From positions 83,072 through 147,071 of the forward strand of contig NZ_AP018223.1 in the NCBI RefSeq assembly GCF_002368035.1: 64,000 nucleotides of DNA. The letters run 5' to 3'. Position 1 is the stretch's first letter; each line of letters opens with the position of its first letter. Below, in pieces: positions 36,607 to 46,029 of this stretch. The position numbers and the translations under genes were made by a program. A model generated the notes under the pieces. It did no database searches, was not told the DNA's origin, and saw only the letters and a program-made list of their open reading frames with translations. Source of the stretch: Nostoc linckia NIES-25 (GTDB taxonomy: Bacteria > Cyanobacteriota > Cyanobacteriia > Cyanobacteriales > Nostocaceae).

Positions 36607-37362
36607 ATGACAAACAGAGAAATTCGCACTAGTCAGGTTAAAGTCCCCAACGGTGACTTACAAATCGACGCTTACTTAGCGGAACCGGCACAAAAAGGAA
36701 CTTTCCCAGCAGCGATCGTGATTCAAGAAATCTTTGGGGTAAACATACACATTCGGGAAGTCGCTGAGAAATTTGCTAAAGAGGGGTATGTAGCGATCGC
36801 TCCGACTTTGTTTCAACGCACTGCTCCCGGTTTCGAGGCTGGATACAATCCTGAAGATATCCAAAAGGGGAGACAATATAAGGAGCAAACCAAAGCAGAG
36901 GAAATATTGAGCGATATTCGGGCTGCGATCGCTTATTTGAGAACTTTACCGAATGTACAAGGGGATGCGATCGGTTCCATTGGCTTCTGCTTTGGCGGTC
37001 ACGTCGTTTACTTAGCTGCCACATTACCAGATATTAAAGTTACCGCTTCCTTTTATGGTGGTGGGATTACAAACTCAACTCCCGGTGGTGGAGAACCAAC
37101 CATCACGCGCACTCCCGATATTAAAGGCCCCATCTATGCATTCTTTGGTCTGGAAGACCAAGGAATTCCCTTAGAACATACACAACAGATTGAAGCTGAA
37201 TTAAAGAAATATCAAATTCCCCATGCAATCTTCCGCTATGAGGGAGCAGGACATGGTTTTTTCTGCAACCATCGCGCTAGCTATAATGCCGAAGCTGCTG
37301 CTGATGCTTGGGAAAAAGTTATAGAACTGTTCCAAAAGAATCTTCAGCTGCAAACAGTCTAA
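36607..37362 (+). CDS. Dienelactone hydrolase family protein
   Basis: 251 residues of alpha/beta-hydrolase fold. The DLH catalytic triad is C128 (GFCFGGHV), D184 (GLEDQGIP) and H216 (GAGHGFF); E41 in QEIFG is the conserved Glu of the family. DLH hydrolyses dienelactone to maleylacetate in aromatic degradation, but most genomic members act on other esters or lactones. No aromatic-degradation genes are nearby, so the substrate is unknown. No signal peptide; cytosolic. It lies upstream of the sulfonate genes but is separated from them by a palindrome. Confidence 0.9.
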   Translation: MTNREIRTSQVKVPNGDLQIDAYLAEPAQKGTFPAAIVIQEIFGVNIHIREVAEKFAKEGYVAIAPTLFQRTAPGFEAGYNPEDIQKGRQYKEQTKAEEILSDIRAAIAYLRTLPNVQGDAIGSIGFCFGGHVVYLAATLPDIKVTASFYGGGITNSTPGGGEPTITRTPDIKGPIYAFFGLEDQGIPLEHTQQIEAELKKYQIPHAIFRYEGAGHGFFCNHRASYNAEAAADAWEKVIELFQKNLQLQTV

Positions 37363-37382
37363 AAATCAATACACCTTACACC

Positions 37383-37411
37383 GTAGGGGCTTTACAGCTG
37401 TGCGCCCCTAC
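37383..37411. repeat. Degenerate GTAGGGGC...GCCCCTAC palindrome
   Basis: A relative of the palindrome at 5284-5311 with a diverged left arm (GTAGGGGCTTTACAG). It lies between the dienelactone hydrolase and the SsuA-like gene and may act as a terminator. Confidence 0.6.
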
Positions 37412-37448
37412 CAACGAACATAGCAAATAAAAATCAACTATTACACCC

Positions 37449-38504
37449 ATGATTACTGCTTTCAAACAGCCACGAGTGAACATTTTTCAAAAGTTTTCAC
37501 TATTCGTATTACCAGGATTATTAACAATCTCAACAACCTTAGTTAGTTGTTCAGTAGAAACCCCAAAAGCAGAAAATAAGACTACTGGTTTTCAAGCCAA
37601 ACTTGTTCGCATGGGATATCAAAGTTCTGGGGATATTGTTAGACTCAAAGGATTGATTGAAAAGCGTTTGCAACCTTTAGGCGTTTCCGTTGAATGGGCG
37701 CAATTTGCCGCCGGGCCACAACTGATGGAAGCGATGAATGTGGGTAGAGTTGATATTGGCTCTGTAGGCGAAACTCCCCCGATATTTGCTCAAGCTGCTG
37801 GTACATCTTTGGTTTATATTGCTAGCAACAAACCAAGTACTGGTAAAGGAAGCGGCATTATAGTTCAAAAGAATTCACCTATTCGTACTTTAGCTGACCT
37901 CAAAGGGAAAAAAGTAGTTTTTCAAAAAGGTTCTGCATCCCATTATTTATTAGTAAAAGCCTTAGAAGAGGCTGGTTTAAAATATAGCGATATTCAAGCC
38001 CTGAGTCTACCTCCTTCAGAAGCTCGCGATGCATTTATTCAAGGGAAAATTGATGCTTGGGTGACTTGGGACCCTTATTTAGCAGTGGCAGAAAAAAAGG
38101 CAAATGCCCGTGTTTTGAGAGATGCTAGCGGCATTTCTACTCAAGGCGGATATTACATGGCAGCGCGAAAGTTCGCTACAGAAAATCCCAAATTAGTGCG
38201 ATTAATCCTTGAGGAAGTAGATAATACAGGCCAATGGGCTGACAAAAATCGAGCAGAAGCAGTAAAACTTATTGCTCCTCATTTGAAAATTGATGAAGAT
38301 ATTTTAACAACAATGGTTTCAAGACGAAACTACGGCTTAAGACCAATTACTCCAGAAATCATGGAAAATCAACAGAAAATTGCCAATTTATTCGCTAGGG
38401 AAAAAATAATTCCTAAATCTATCAATATTAAGGAAGCGATGCTGACTACCGAACAATATGCAGCTATCACGCCAGAAGCTATTACTCAAAGCAGCATTAG
38501 ATAG
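37449..38504 (+). CDS. ssuA: Sulfonate ABC transporter substrate-binding lipoprotein (SsuA-like)
   Basis: 351 residues. A type II signal with lipobox LVSC (Cys at about 34) marks a lipid-anchored periplasmic protein. The SsuA/NMT1-like fold shows IGSVGETPPIFAQAAG, LADLKGKKVVFQKGS and DAWVTWDPYLAVAE, the last containing the aromatic/acidic residues usual in sulfonate binders. It delivers alkanesulfonates to an SsuBC transporter, but no ssuB or ssuC is found in the window. ssuD follows 140 bp downstream, so the pair likely forms one sulfur-starvation unit. No clear ribosome-binding site. Confidence 0.88.
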   Translation: MITAFKQPRVNIFQKFSLFVLPGLLTISTTLVSCSVETPKAENKTTGFQAKLVRMGYQSSGDIVRLKGLIEKRLQPLGVSVEWAQFAAGPQLMEAMNVGRVDIGSVGETPPIFAQAAGTSLVYIASNKPSTGKGSGIIVQKNSPIRTLADLKGKKVVFQKGSASHYLLVKALEEAGLKYSDIQALSLPPSEARDAFIQGKIDAWVTWDPYLAVAEKKANARVLRDASGISTQGGYYMAARKFATENPKLVRLILEEVDNTGQWADKNRAEAVKLIAPHLKIDEDILTTMVSRRNYGLRPITPEIMENQQKIANLFAREKIIPKSINIKEAMLTTEQYAAITPEAITQSSIR

Positions 38505-38511
38505 TGAGTGA

Positions 38512-38620
38512 TTGGGGACTGGTGACTGGGGACTGGGGACTGGGGACTGGTGACTGGGGAAGATGAGGGAGATAGAAAGAGAAATAACTAATGACAAATG
38601 ACCAATGACAAATGACAAAT
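38512..38620. repeat. Two heptamer arrays between ssuA-like and ssuD
   Basis: GGGGACT/GGTGACT heptamers (about 38512-38560) then AATGACA/AATGACC heptamers (about 38588-38620). The first is the complement of the CCCCAGT type. Confidence 0.8.
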
Positions 38621-38644
38621 GATTAAATTTAAAACAGAGGGATT

Positions 38645-39781
38645 ATGGAAGTTTTTTGGTATTTGCCTACACAGGGAGATGAGCGTTATTTAGGTACTAC
38701 AATTGGTAGGCGTCCAGCGACTTATCCTTATATGCAACAAATCGCCCAAGCTGTTGATAAATTGGGTTATGGCGGGATGTTAATTGGTACTGGACAAAAA
38801 CAGGATACCTGGATTGTAGCTAGTTCTTTGATTTCAGTTACCGAACGTTTGCGGTTTCTTGTGGCTTTTCGTCCGGCAATTATGTCGCCTTCTTTAGCAG
38901 TGAGGATGGCTGCTACTTTTGACCAGATTTCTAATGGTCGAATTATTTTAAATGTGGTGACTGGTGGCGATACGAAAGAACTAGCTAAAGATGGAATTTT
39001 TCTAGAGCACGACCAGCGTTATGAACTGACTGATGAATTTTTAACAATTTGGCGATCGCTAATGCAAGGCGATGAAGTAACCTTCAATGGTCGTCATCTG
39101 AAAGTTGCAGGTGCAAAACTCCAATTTCCTCCCGTACAAAAGCCTTATCCAACTTTATATTTTGGCGGTTCTTCCGATGCTGCTCTCCAAGTCGCTGCTA
39201 AACATATTGATGTGTATTTAACTTGGGGCGAACCACCAAATCAAGTTGCCGAAAAGATTGCCAAGGTACGCCGATTAGCAGCAGAACAAGGTAGAACTGT
39301 ACGTTTTGGAATTCGGATGCATGTCATAGTCCGGGAAACTACGCAACAAGCTTGGGATGCAGCTAACGAATTGATTCAGTATGTGGATGATGAAGCGATC
39401 GCTGCTGCACATCGGCGATTTGCTCAATCGGAATCAGAAGGACAACGCCGCATGACCCAACTACATAACGGCGATCGCCAAAACTTAGAAATTAGTCCCA
39501 ATCTATGGGCAGGTGTTGGTTTAGTGCGTGGGGGTGCTGGAACTGCCTTGGTAGGAGATGCAGATACAGTTGCAGCGCGAATGCTGGAATATACCGATCT
39601 AGGCATTGATACCTTTGTCTTTTCGGGGTATCCCCATCTGGAAGAAGCCTATCGAGTCGCAGAATTATTGTTTCCCCGATTACCAGTGCAAACGCCGGCG
39701 ATCGCATTACCGCAACAAGTTGCAAGTACATTCAGCGAATTTGTTACCAAAACAGATTTACTCAAACCACAGCCTGTTTAA
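38645..39781 (+). CDS. ssuD: FMNH2-dependent alkanesulfonate monooxygenase
   Basis: 378 residues, colinear with SsuD of the bacterial luciferase superfamily. It splits C1-C>n alkanesulfonates into aldehyde and sulfite using FMNH2 and O2. Family markers: WYLPTQGDERYLGT, RFLVAFRPAIMSP, NVVTGGDTKELAKDG, TLYFGGSS and TFVFSGYPHLEEAYRVAE. GAGGG just before the ATG fixes the start. The flavin reductase SsuE is not in the window. It is followed by an NtaA-like monooxygenase on the same strand (52 bp gap), so both probably serve sulfur scavenging. Confidence 0.94.
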   Translation: MEVFWYLPTQGDERYLGTTIGRRPATYPYMQQIAQAVDKLGYGGMLIGTGQKQDTWIVASSLISVTERLRFLVAFRPAIMSPSLAVRMAATFDQISNGRIILNVVTGGDTKELAKDGIFLEHDQRYELTDEFLTIWRSLMQGDEVTFNGRHLKVAGAKLQFPPVQKPYPTLYFGGSSDAALQVAAKHIDVYLTWGEPPNQVAEKIAKVRRLAAEQGRTVRFGIRMHVIVRETTQQAWDAANELIQYVDDEAIAAAHRRFAQSESEGQRRMTQLHNGDRQNLEISPNLWAGVGLVRGGAGTALVGDADTVAARMLEYTDLGIDTFVFSGYPHLEEAYRVAELLFPRLPVQTPAIALPQQVASTFSEFVTKTDLLKPQPV

Positions 39782-39833
39782 AGGGCATAGGGCATTGGTT
39801 ACTAATTCTTGTAAATAGGGGAAACATAAAGGT

Positions 39834-41201
39834 ATGAGTACGAAAAAACGTCAACTGAGACTGGGTGCATTTTTATCAAGCAGTGGTCATCATATCGCCT
39901 CATGGCGACATCCCGAAGCACAGGCGAATGCTGGTTTGAACTTCCAGCATTACAAAAGGCTGGCACAGACGGCGGAACGCGGTAAGTTTGACATGATATT
40001 TTTTGCTGACGGTGTAGCTGTCCGCGCTCGCAATCAAGAACCTGACGTTTTTAGGCGTAATGGTAAACTCGTGCAGTTTGAACCCCTCACCTTGTTATCG
40101 GCTTTGTCTGTGGTTACAGAAAACATCGGTTTGACGGCGACAGTATCGACTACCTATAACGAGCCTTATCACCTGGCGCGGAAGTTTGCGTCGCTAGATT
40201 ATCTCAGTGGTGGTCGTGCCGGTTGGAATCTTGTCACCTCTGCCACTGAAGCAGAGGCGCTGAACTTCAATCGGGAAAACCACATGGAGCATACGCTACG
40301 CTATGAGCGTGCCCGTGAGTTTGTAGATGTGGTAACAAAGCTTTGGGATAGTTGGGAAGATGATGCTTTCCTCCATGACAAAGAGTCGGGTATTTATTTC
40401 GATCCAGATAAGCTACACACTCCCAACCACAAAGGCGAGCATTTTTCAGTGCGCGGGCCGTTGAATGTCGCCCGTCCCATCCAAGGTTATCCGGTAATCA
40501 TTCAAGCTGGTTCATCTGAGGATGGTAGAAATTTGGCTGCTCAAACGGCGGAGGTAATTTTCACTGCCCAGCAGACCCTTGCAGAAGCCCAAGCGTTCTA
40601 TGCAGATGTCAAGGGGAGATTAGCTCAATATGGACGCTCCCCCGACCATCTCAAAATTATGCCTGGTGTCTTCCCGGTAATTGGCAAGACTGAACAGGAA
40701 GCTAAAGATAAATTCGATCGCATTCAGGAATTGATCGATCCGGTGGTCGGTTTAAATTTGCTGGGAACGATGATTGGTGGATTTGACTTATCTGGCTATC
40801 CTTTGGACGGCCCGTTGCCAGATTTACCAGAAACAAATGGTGGTAAAAGTCGCCAGAAACTCTTGATTGATTTGGCTAAAAGAGAGAATTTAACCATTCG
40901 AGAACTGTATTTATGGACGGCTGGTGCGCGTGGGCATCGTCAGATTTTGGGTACACCAGAACAAATTGCCGATCAGTTAGAAGATTGGTTTGTCAATGAT
41001 GGGGCGGATGGATTCAATATTATGCCTCCCTGGTTACCTGGAGGTTTAGATGAGTTCGTAGATTTAGTAATTCCTGAACTTCAACGTCGGGGTCTGTTCC
41101 GCACAGAGTATGAAGCAGCAACTTTACGCGAGAATCTTGGTTTACCTCGTCCGGTAAATCAGTTTAGCAAAGTTAGCGATCGCGAAGTGGCGATCGTCTA
41201 A
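39834..41201 (+). CDS. NtaA/SnaA/DszA-family FMNH2-dependent monooxygenase
   Basis: 455 residues of luciferase-like TIM-barrel fold, longer than SsuD as usual for the NtaA/DszA/SfnG branch. Motifs: RLGAFLSSSGHHIASWRHP, LTATVSTTYNEPYHLARKFASLD, SGGRAGWNLVTSA and YPVIIQAGSSEDGR. Family members attack sulfones, dibenzothiophene derivatives or nitrilotriacetate. Position next to ssuD and three sulfonate-binding proteins suggests a sulfone or sulfonate substrate (inference). A GGGGAAA and an AAAGG precede the ATG. The 3' end converges with the RRM gene across a hairpin. Confidence 0.9.
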   Translation: MSTKKRQLRLGAFLSSSGHHIASWRHPEAQANAGLNFQHYKRLAQTAERGKFDMIFFADGVAVRARNQEPDVFRRNGKLVQFEPLTLLSALSVVTENIGLTATVSTTYNEPYHLARKFASLDYLSGGRAGWNLVTSATEAEALNFNRENHMEHTLRYERAREFVDVVTKLWDSWEDDAFLHDKESGIYFDPDKLHTPNHKGEHFSVRGPLNVARPIQGYPVIIQAGSSEDGRNLAAQTAEVIFTAQQTLAEAQAFYADVKGRLAQYGRSPDHLKIMPGVFPVIGKTEQEAKDKFDRIQELIDPVVGLNLLGTMIGGFDLSGYPLDGPLPDLPETNGGKSRQKLLIDLAKRENLTIRELYLWTAGARGHRQILGTPEQIADQLEDWFVNDGADGFNIMPPWLPGGLDEFVDLVIPELQRRGLFRTEYEAATLRENLGLPRPVNQFSKVSDREVAIV

Positions 41202-41213
41202 CTTATGATAAAT

Positions 41214-41238
41214 AGAGACGTTGCATTGCAACGTCTCT
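41214..41238. terminator. Bidirectional hairpin between convergent genes
   Basis: AGAGACGTTGCA (41214-41225) and TGCAACGTCTCT (41227-41238) form a 12-bp stem with a 1-base gap at the centre. It sits 13 bp after the monooxygenase stop and 24 bp beyond the RRM gene stop on the other strand. It also resembles a dispersed cyanobacterial palindrome. Confidence 0.6.
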
Positions 41239-41261
41239 ACATTGTTCTAAATCTTGAAATT

Positions 41262-41561
41262 TTAGTAACGATTGCGGAAGTTACTGTTTCCTCGATTACC
41301 AGCAAAGGAACCTCTGCTTTCTTTGGGCTTAGCCTTATTTACTTTCAGGTCGCGTCCCATCCACTCAGCACCATCAAGAGCATCAATGGCAGCTGTTTCT
41401 TCGGCATCTGTGCCCATTTCCACAAAACCAAAGCCACGCATACGACCTGTTTCGCGATCGGTAGGTAGCTGAACCCGCTTTACAGCACCATATTCTGCAA
41501 ATACGGCATTTAAACTTTCTTCTGTAACATCATAAGAAAGATTGCCTACATAAATTGACAT
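41262..41561 (-). CDS. Cyanobacterial RNA-binding protein with one RRM
   Basis: 99 residues. RNP2 is IYVGNL (3-8) and RNP1 is RGFGFVEM (42-49), both with intact aromatic residues; the C-terminal tail is short and Gly/Asn/Arg-rich (SFAGNRGNSNFRNRY). Proteins of this Rbp family are single-RRM, often cold-induced, and bind RNA. The 275-bp space upstream could hold the long leader known for such genes, but no definite element is seen. It overlaps no other gene and converges with the monooxygenase gene. Confidence 0.93.
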   Translation of the reverse strand: MSIYVGNLSYDVTEESLNAVFAEYGAVKRVQLPTDRETGRMRGFGFVEMGTDAEETAAIDALDGAEWMGRDLKVNKAKPKESRGSFAGNRGNSNFRNRY

Positions 41562-41836
41562 AAACTGTCTCCAAAATCATAGAGGTGTAGAGACTTAGAT
41601 TTCGGAGAAAAGTCTGTGAATACCAAAAGGAAAAAGCCTGTCAATAATAAAAACAAACAAGGTCACCGAATCAATTCTCATTTTTTATTCTTACATAGTA
41701 GGTAAGTATTTAGGCAGAGTTTTTATAACTGTTACGAAAAGTAATCTAAGCAATTCCCACCTGCGTAACTGGAAATAATGAAACGTCAAATCGTTTATTT
41801 TTGACAGTTTTGATGCGTTATCAAAACCCATGCATA

Positions 41837-42628
41837 TTAAAACAATTTAAGCAACTCACTCAAGCTAGATATTTGAGCATCTGGAATACAGATATCTTCT
41901 GAAAGAGTTTTTCTGGAACGATTAATCCAAATACCTTTGATGCCGATTGTCTGCGCTCCTTTGATATCTCGACTTAGATTATCGCCCACCATTACAGCAT
42001 TTTCAGCAGAGATGCCAAGCTTATCAAGTGTTAACTTAAATATGCGCGGATCTGGTTTGCCAAATCCTTCTTCTCCAGAAATTGTGATGCGTTCAAAATA
42101 TTGCAATAGGTTCGTTTTTTCTAACTTCTCATGTTGTAAATCGGAAATTCCGTTGGTAATTAAAGTCAAGCGATAATTCTGGCTCAGTTGTTTGAGTGTT
42201 GATTCTGTTTCGGGAAATAAAATCAGGCGTTGGCGTAATTCATAGCCAAATAAATCAACTAATTCCCGAACAAACTTTGAATCATTAATTTGAAATTCAG
42301 CCAAAGCATTTGACCAAACTTTATATCTATAATTATGAATGCGATCGCGGATAAATTTCAGGTTGCGATCGCCACCGATGAACTTTCCCCACAATCCTTC
42401 CCAATAACCAATACCAATGTTGTCGCAGTATTGAATGTTAGCGAAAGCATTCCATAACTGGCGACCGTGATTTTTGACTGTATGATATAACTTTTGAGTA
42501 TCGATGCCATATTTTTTGTGGCCTAGCTCACACGTTGCCAAGAATGCTGCCTCTACAGCTGCCACCTCTACAATTAGCGTATCGTCCAAATCGAAAATAA
42601 TGCTTGCCCAATCTCCTAATTTACTCAT
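41837..42628 (-). CDS. HAD-superfamily hydrolase (YjjG-like)
   Basis: 263 residues from the ATG at 42628. Motif I is FDLDDT (nucleophile D13, acid D15), motif II is LITNG, and motif III/IV is GKPDPRIF...MVGDNLSRDI. The cap is C1-type helical, as in phosphatases of the YjjG/nucleotidase group. A longer in-frame start (42727) would translate a palindromic spacer repeat (CCTCACTTGC...), so I prefer the ATG that begins two residues before a conserved strand (DWASIIFDLDDT). The substrate is unknown. Confidence 0.87.
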   Translation of the reverse strand: MSKLGDWASIIFDLDDTLIVEVAAVEAAFLATCELGHKKYGIDTQKLYHTVKNHGRQLWNAFANIQYCDNIGIGYWEGLWGKFIGGDRNLKFIRDRIHNYRYKVWSNALAEFQINDSKFVRELVDLFGYELRQRLILFPETESTLKQLSQNYRLTLITNGISDLQHEKLEKTNLLQYFERITISGEEGFGKPDPRIFKLTLDKLGISAENAVMVGDNLSRDIKGAQTIGIKGIWINRSRKTLSEDICIPDAQISSLSELLKLF

Positions 42629-42811
42629 GTCTGTAAAGATAATGTTTGAAAAGTCAAAATGTATACCAAAAACCTCACTTGCAAACCTCTCTCCTACAAG
42701 GAGACAGGCTTTGAAACCCCCATTCACTTGTAGGGAAGGGGGGTAGGGGGGTTAGGTTTTTGAGGCTTAAATGTTACCAAAAATACTTTTCAAACATCCT
42801 CTTAATCAAAA

Positions 42812-43840
42812 TTAAGGCTTGATTTCTGAAGGAGTCAAAGCAGTATATTGTTCTGAGGAAAGCGCCACTTCTCTAACATTGATTTTCTTGGTGATGAATT
42901 TCTGTTCATAGAACAAGTCAGCAATCTTTTGCTGGCCTGAGAGAATTTCATCAGTAATCGGTCTTAAAGTATAACGCCTGCGCCTGACTACTTTTTCCAA
43001 TGTTGGAATATCTAGCTTGGCATCACGCGCAATTATTTCAGCAACATCTCTTGGGTTTGCTTCAGCCCATTTGCCTACGTTGTTAACTTCTTCAAGGATA
43101 ATTTTCACGAGTTCCGGGTTATCTTTCACAAAGCTGCGTCCTGCTAACCAGTAGCCTCCTTGGGTTGTAATTCCCTTACCGTCTCGGAGAATCCGAACTC
43201 CTACAGTTCTCTGAAACTCGGCAAGCTGGGGATCGTTAATTACACCTGCATCGATGCTACGGCGAAGAAACGCTGCACGAGTTTCTGGTGATATGAGATT
43301 TACATATTTGACATCACTCAGTTTCAGTCCTACTTCCTGCAAAGCCTTCACCACAAAGTATTGACTAGCAGTCGCTCTTTGAAAAGCGAGGGTCTTACCT
43401 TTTAAATCTGCTAAAGTCTTGATTGGGGAGTCTTCGTGTACTACGATCGCAGTTCCTTCTCCAGTTCCAGGTTTAGTACTAGCAATATAAACAAAAGGTA
43501 TGCCAGTTGCTTGGGCAAAGATAGGAGGAGTTTCACCAACAGCACCAACATCTAAACTTCCTACATTCATCGCTTCTAGAAGTTGTGGCCCAGCAGTAAA
43601 TTTCGCCCACTCGACTTTAATACCTAGTGGGTTCAAGCGTTTCTCTAAAACTTGTCGAGATCTGGTTATATCTCCAGCCGTCATATAGCCCATTCTTAAC
43701 ACCTTTGTCTTGATGCCGCTAGGGGCAGCAACGGCGGCTTTTTCTGGTGTATTCGGTGCTTTACAACTAACTAAACTCGTAGATACAGTAAATACTCCAG
43801 CTATTAATAAGATTAAAAAGTTGGGTTTTTTAGCTAGCAT
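42812..43840 (-). CDS. SsuA-like sulfonate/taurine-type substrate-binding lipoprotein, paralogue 2
   Basis: 342 residues with lipobox LVSC. It is a near relative of the gene at 44025 (shared VGETPPIFAQA, SPIKTLADLKGK, FYEQKFITKKINVRE) and a more distant relative of the protein at 37449. The usual DAWVTWDPY substrate-site stretch reads DAGVINDPQLAEF, losing both aromatic residues, so ligand choice probably differs. No permease or ATPase is adjacent. AGGAAATT precedes the ATG. Confidence 0.88.
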   Translation of the reverse strand: MLAKKPNFLILLIAGVFTVSTSLVSCKAPNTPEKAAVAAPSGIKTKVLRMGYMTAGDITRSRQVLEKRLNPLGIKVEWAKFTAGPQLLEAMNVGSLDVGAVGETPPIFAQATGIPFVYIASTKPGTGEGTAIVVHEDSPIKTLADLKGKTLAFQRATASQYFVVKALQEVGLKLSDVKYVNLISPETRAAFLRRSIDAGVINDPQLAEFQRTVGVRILRDGKGITTQGGYWLAGRSFVKDNPELVKIILEEVNNVGKWAEANPRDVAEIIARDAKLDIPTLEKVVRRRRYTLRPITDEILSGQQKIADLFYEQKFITKKINVREVALSSEQYTALTPSEIKP

Positions 43841-44024
43841 AATTTCCTACTCCCTTTCTCAGGTTTAATCAAACAGCAATATTGGCGTCAGTCCCCAGAA
43901 TTCTCCAATTGAATTCTGTTTCAATCGTGGATGAATAAACAGGTTGAAATACCCCAGTAAATTGAAACTCTACTGGGCTAAAATTAGTAGCGATCGCTAC
44001 TCCTAACTAATTAATTCTGAATTC

Positions 44025-45086
44025 TCAAGGTTTAACTTCTGAAGGAGTCACAGCAGCATATTGTTCAGAGGAAAGCGTTGCTTCTCTAACATTAATTTTC
44101 TTAGTGATGAATTTCTGCTCATAGAATAAGTCAGCAATCTTTTGCTGTCCCGACAAAACTTCTTCACTCAACGGTCTTAATGTATAAAACCTACGTTTTG
44201 ATACGAGTTCTAGTGTCGGAACATCAATTTTTGCTTCAGGCGAAATCAGTGTAGCAACTTCTCGTGGGTTAGCTTCAGCCCATTTACCGACGTTGTTGAC
44301 TTCTTCTAAAATAATTTTCACTACCTCAGGGTTATCTTTGACGAAATTACGCGAACCTAACCAATAGGCTCCTTGAGTCGTAATTCCTTTACCATCTCGG
44401 ATAACACGAATACTGCCAGTTTTCTGAAATAGGGCAAGGTGGGGATCGCCAATAACAGCTGCATCAACAATTTTACGTTCAAACGCTGCACGAGTTTCTA
44501 ATGGCGTGAGGTTGATGTGTTTAATATCGCTAAGTTTTAATCCTGCTTCTTCCAGAACTTTAATAACGAAATATTGTTGTGCTGTCGCTCTTTGAAAGGC
44601 TAGTCCTTTACCTTTGAGATCGGCTATTGTCTTAATAGGAGAATCTTTATCGACTACAACAGCAGTTCCTTCACCAGTTCCAGGTTTGGTACTACCAACA
44701 TAAACAAAAGGTACGCCAGATGCTTGAGCAAAAATAGGCGGAGTTTCACCTACAAAACCAAAATCTACACTTCCTACATTCATTGCTTCTAGAAGTTGCG
44801 GCCCAGCAGCAAATTTTGACCATTCGACTTTAATTCCCGATGGATTTAAACGTTTTTCTAACACTCCTTTCATCTTCAGTAGATCTCCGGCCGTCATATA
44901 ACCCATGTGGAGGACTTTTGTCTTAGCACTAATCTTAGTGCTATTAGAAGCGTTAGCAGCTTGCTCTGGTGTATTTGGCGCTTTACAACTAACTAAACTT
45001 GTCGATAATGTGAATATTCCACCTACTAAGAATAGTAGAAAGTAATTAAATGGCTTGAAACGAGATTTGCTGGATATTTCTACCAT
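44025..45086 (-). CDS. SsuA-like substrate-binding lipoprotein, paralogue 3
   Basis: 353 residues with lipobox LVSC. It is the tandem duplicate partner of the gene at 42812, 184 bp away on the same strand. The site stretch reads DAAVIGDPHLALF, again without the Trp residues of the first paralogue. Shared sequence after the lipobox (CKAPNTPE) and the identical ending of the NVRE and SEQY segments point to recent duplication. No clear ribosome-binding site is seen before the ATG. It would work with an SsuBC-type transporter encoded elsewhere. Confidence 0.88.
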   Translation of the reverse strand: MVEISSKSRFKPFNYFLLFLVGGIFTLSTSLVSCKAPNTPEQAANASNSTKISAKTKVLHMGYMTAGDLLKMKGVLEKRLNPSGIKVEWSKFAAGPQLLEAMNVGSVDFGFVGETPPIFAQASGVPFVYVGSTKPGTGEGTAVVVDKDSPIKTIADLKGKGLAFQRATAQQYFVIKVLEEAGLKLSDIKHINLTPLETRAAFERKIVDAAVIGDPHLALFQKTGSIRVIRDGKGITTQGAYWLGSRNFVKDNPEVVKIILEEVNNVGKWAEANPREVATLISPEAKIDVPTLELVSKRRFYTLRPLSEEVLSGQQKIADLFYEQKFITKKINVREATLSSEQYAAVTPSEVKP

Positions 45087-45669
45087 AATGCACTAGGAAG
45101 TTTTGAATGTTTTTGCTTTTTCAGCACTAAATATTTGCCCTTTGTACTATTGACAATTGGCTGAAAAGTTATACGACAGGTTGTAGCCGATTAATTCCAG
45201 AACTTACCTACTCAGATCCCCCAACCCCCTCAAAAAGGTGGCTTTAGACTTTCCCCCTTAAAAAGGGGGATCGGGCTTTCAGGCTTCAGTGCGTAAGTCC
45301 TAAATTCAATCAAGCAGCTTTGCAAATGCCGGATAATCCAGATCGGCTTTTATTTACGGTAAGTCGATAGGATTACAGTATTTTGTAGTTGCACGGATAT
45401 TATCATAGACTCTTTCAAGAATCAAGCAGCAGATTTAAGCGCACCACTAAAGTAATACCGTTTCACTTTAAGGTTGATACATTTAGGCAAGCAGGGGAGC
45501 AGAGGGGAAAGAATTTGTATCAGGATTTTAGTGAAATGGTATAAGGGTTTAGTAAGGGTTTTGCTTATGGTTGGTATCGAAAATTTTATATAAGTGTTAA
45601 GTAGCTGGTAGTAACACTCACTTAAGCTTCAAAACCCGCACAGCAGATGCTTTTTGGGCTAAAAATTAA
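45087..45669. other. Repeat-rich spacer
   Basis: Contains a CCCCCAACCCCCTC/AAAAAGGGGGATC hairpin-type repeat (45216-45271), a TGCGTAAGTCCTA motif (45291), and the 45-bp repeat at 45453-45497 shared with 21879-21923. No gene seen. Confidence 0.6.
45453..45497. repeat. 45-bp dispersed repeat (inverted copy at 21879-21923)
   Basis: Begins TAATACCGTTTCACTTTAAG and ends GGCAAGCAGGGG; one mismatch against the copy at 21879-21923. Confidence 0.75.
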
Positions 45670-46029
45670 TCAAATGAACTCAACATACTCAACAATTGTT
45701 CCATCAGGATGCATGGCTCGCATATTAACTCCGGTGGGGACTTTGTTAGGTTCCGTCAAAATTATTGCACCTTGCTGAGTCAGTGCTTCTCGAAAATCAT
45801 TGAGTGAGTCAACGAGAAATGTTGCGTGTGTACTTTTGAATGGGGAGAGTGCTTCGGCTGAACCGGCAATTAAAAGAATAGAACCAACGCCAGCGAGTTC
45901 CAACTCGGTTTCGGAATATTGAAACCATAACCAGCATTTTTCTGTAAAGAGATTTTCATAGAAAGCGATCGCCTCATCCAAGTCTATGGGACTAAGATAG
46001 ACTCTAGTTAGTACTTTAAGAATTTGCAT
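45670..46029 (-). CDS. VOC-superfamily (glyoxalase-like) protein
   Basis: 119 residues, a single-chain two-module vicinal oxygen chelate fold. It starts with a strand holding VLTRVYLSPIDLDEAIAFYENLF and ends with RAMHPDGTIVEYVEFI, the HPDG...VEYVE pattern of the metal site. VOC proteins include glyoxalases, resistance proteins and dioxygenases; the specific reaction cannot be assigned. No neighbour in the same transcript. Confidence 0.85.
   Translation of the reverse strand: MQILKVLTRVYLSPIDLDEAIAFYENLFTEKCWLWFQYSETELELAGVGSILLIAGSAEALSPFKSTHATFLVDSLNDFREALTQQGAIILTEPNKVPTGVNMRAMHPDGTIVEYVEFI

Noticed and set aside
42629..42727. N-terminal extension of the HAD hydrolase
   Set aside because: It translates a palindromic spacer repeat; the ATG at 42628 gives the normal family start.
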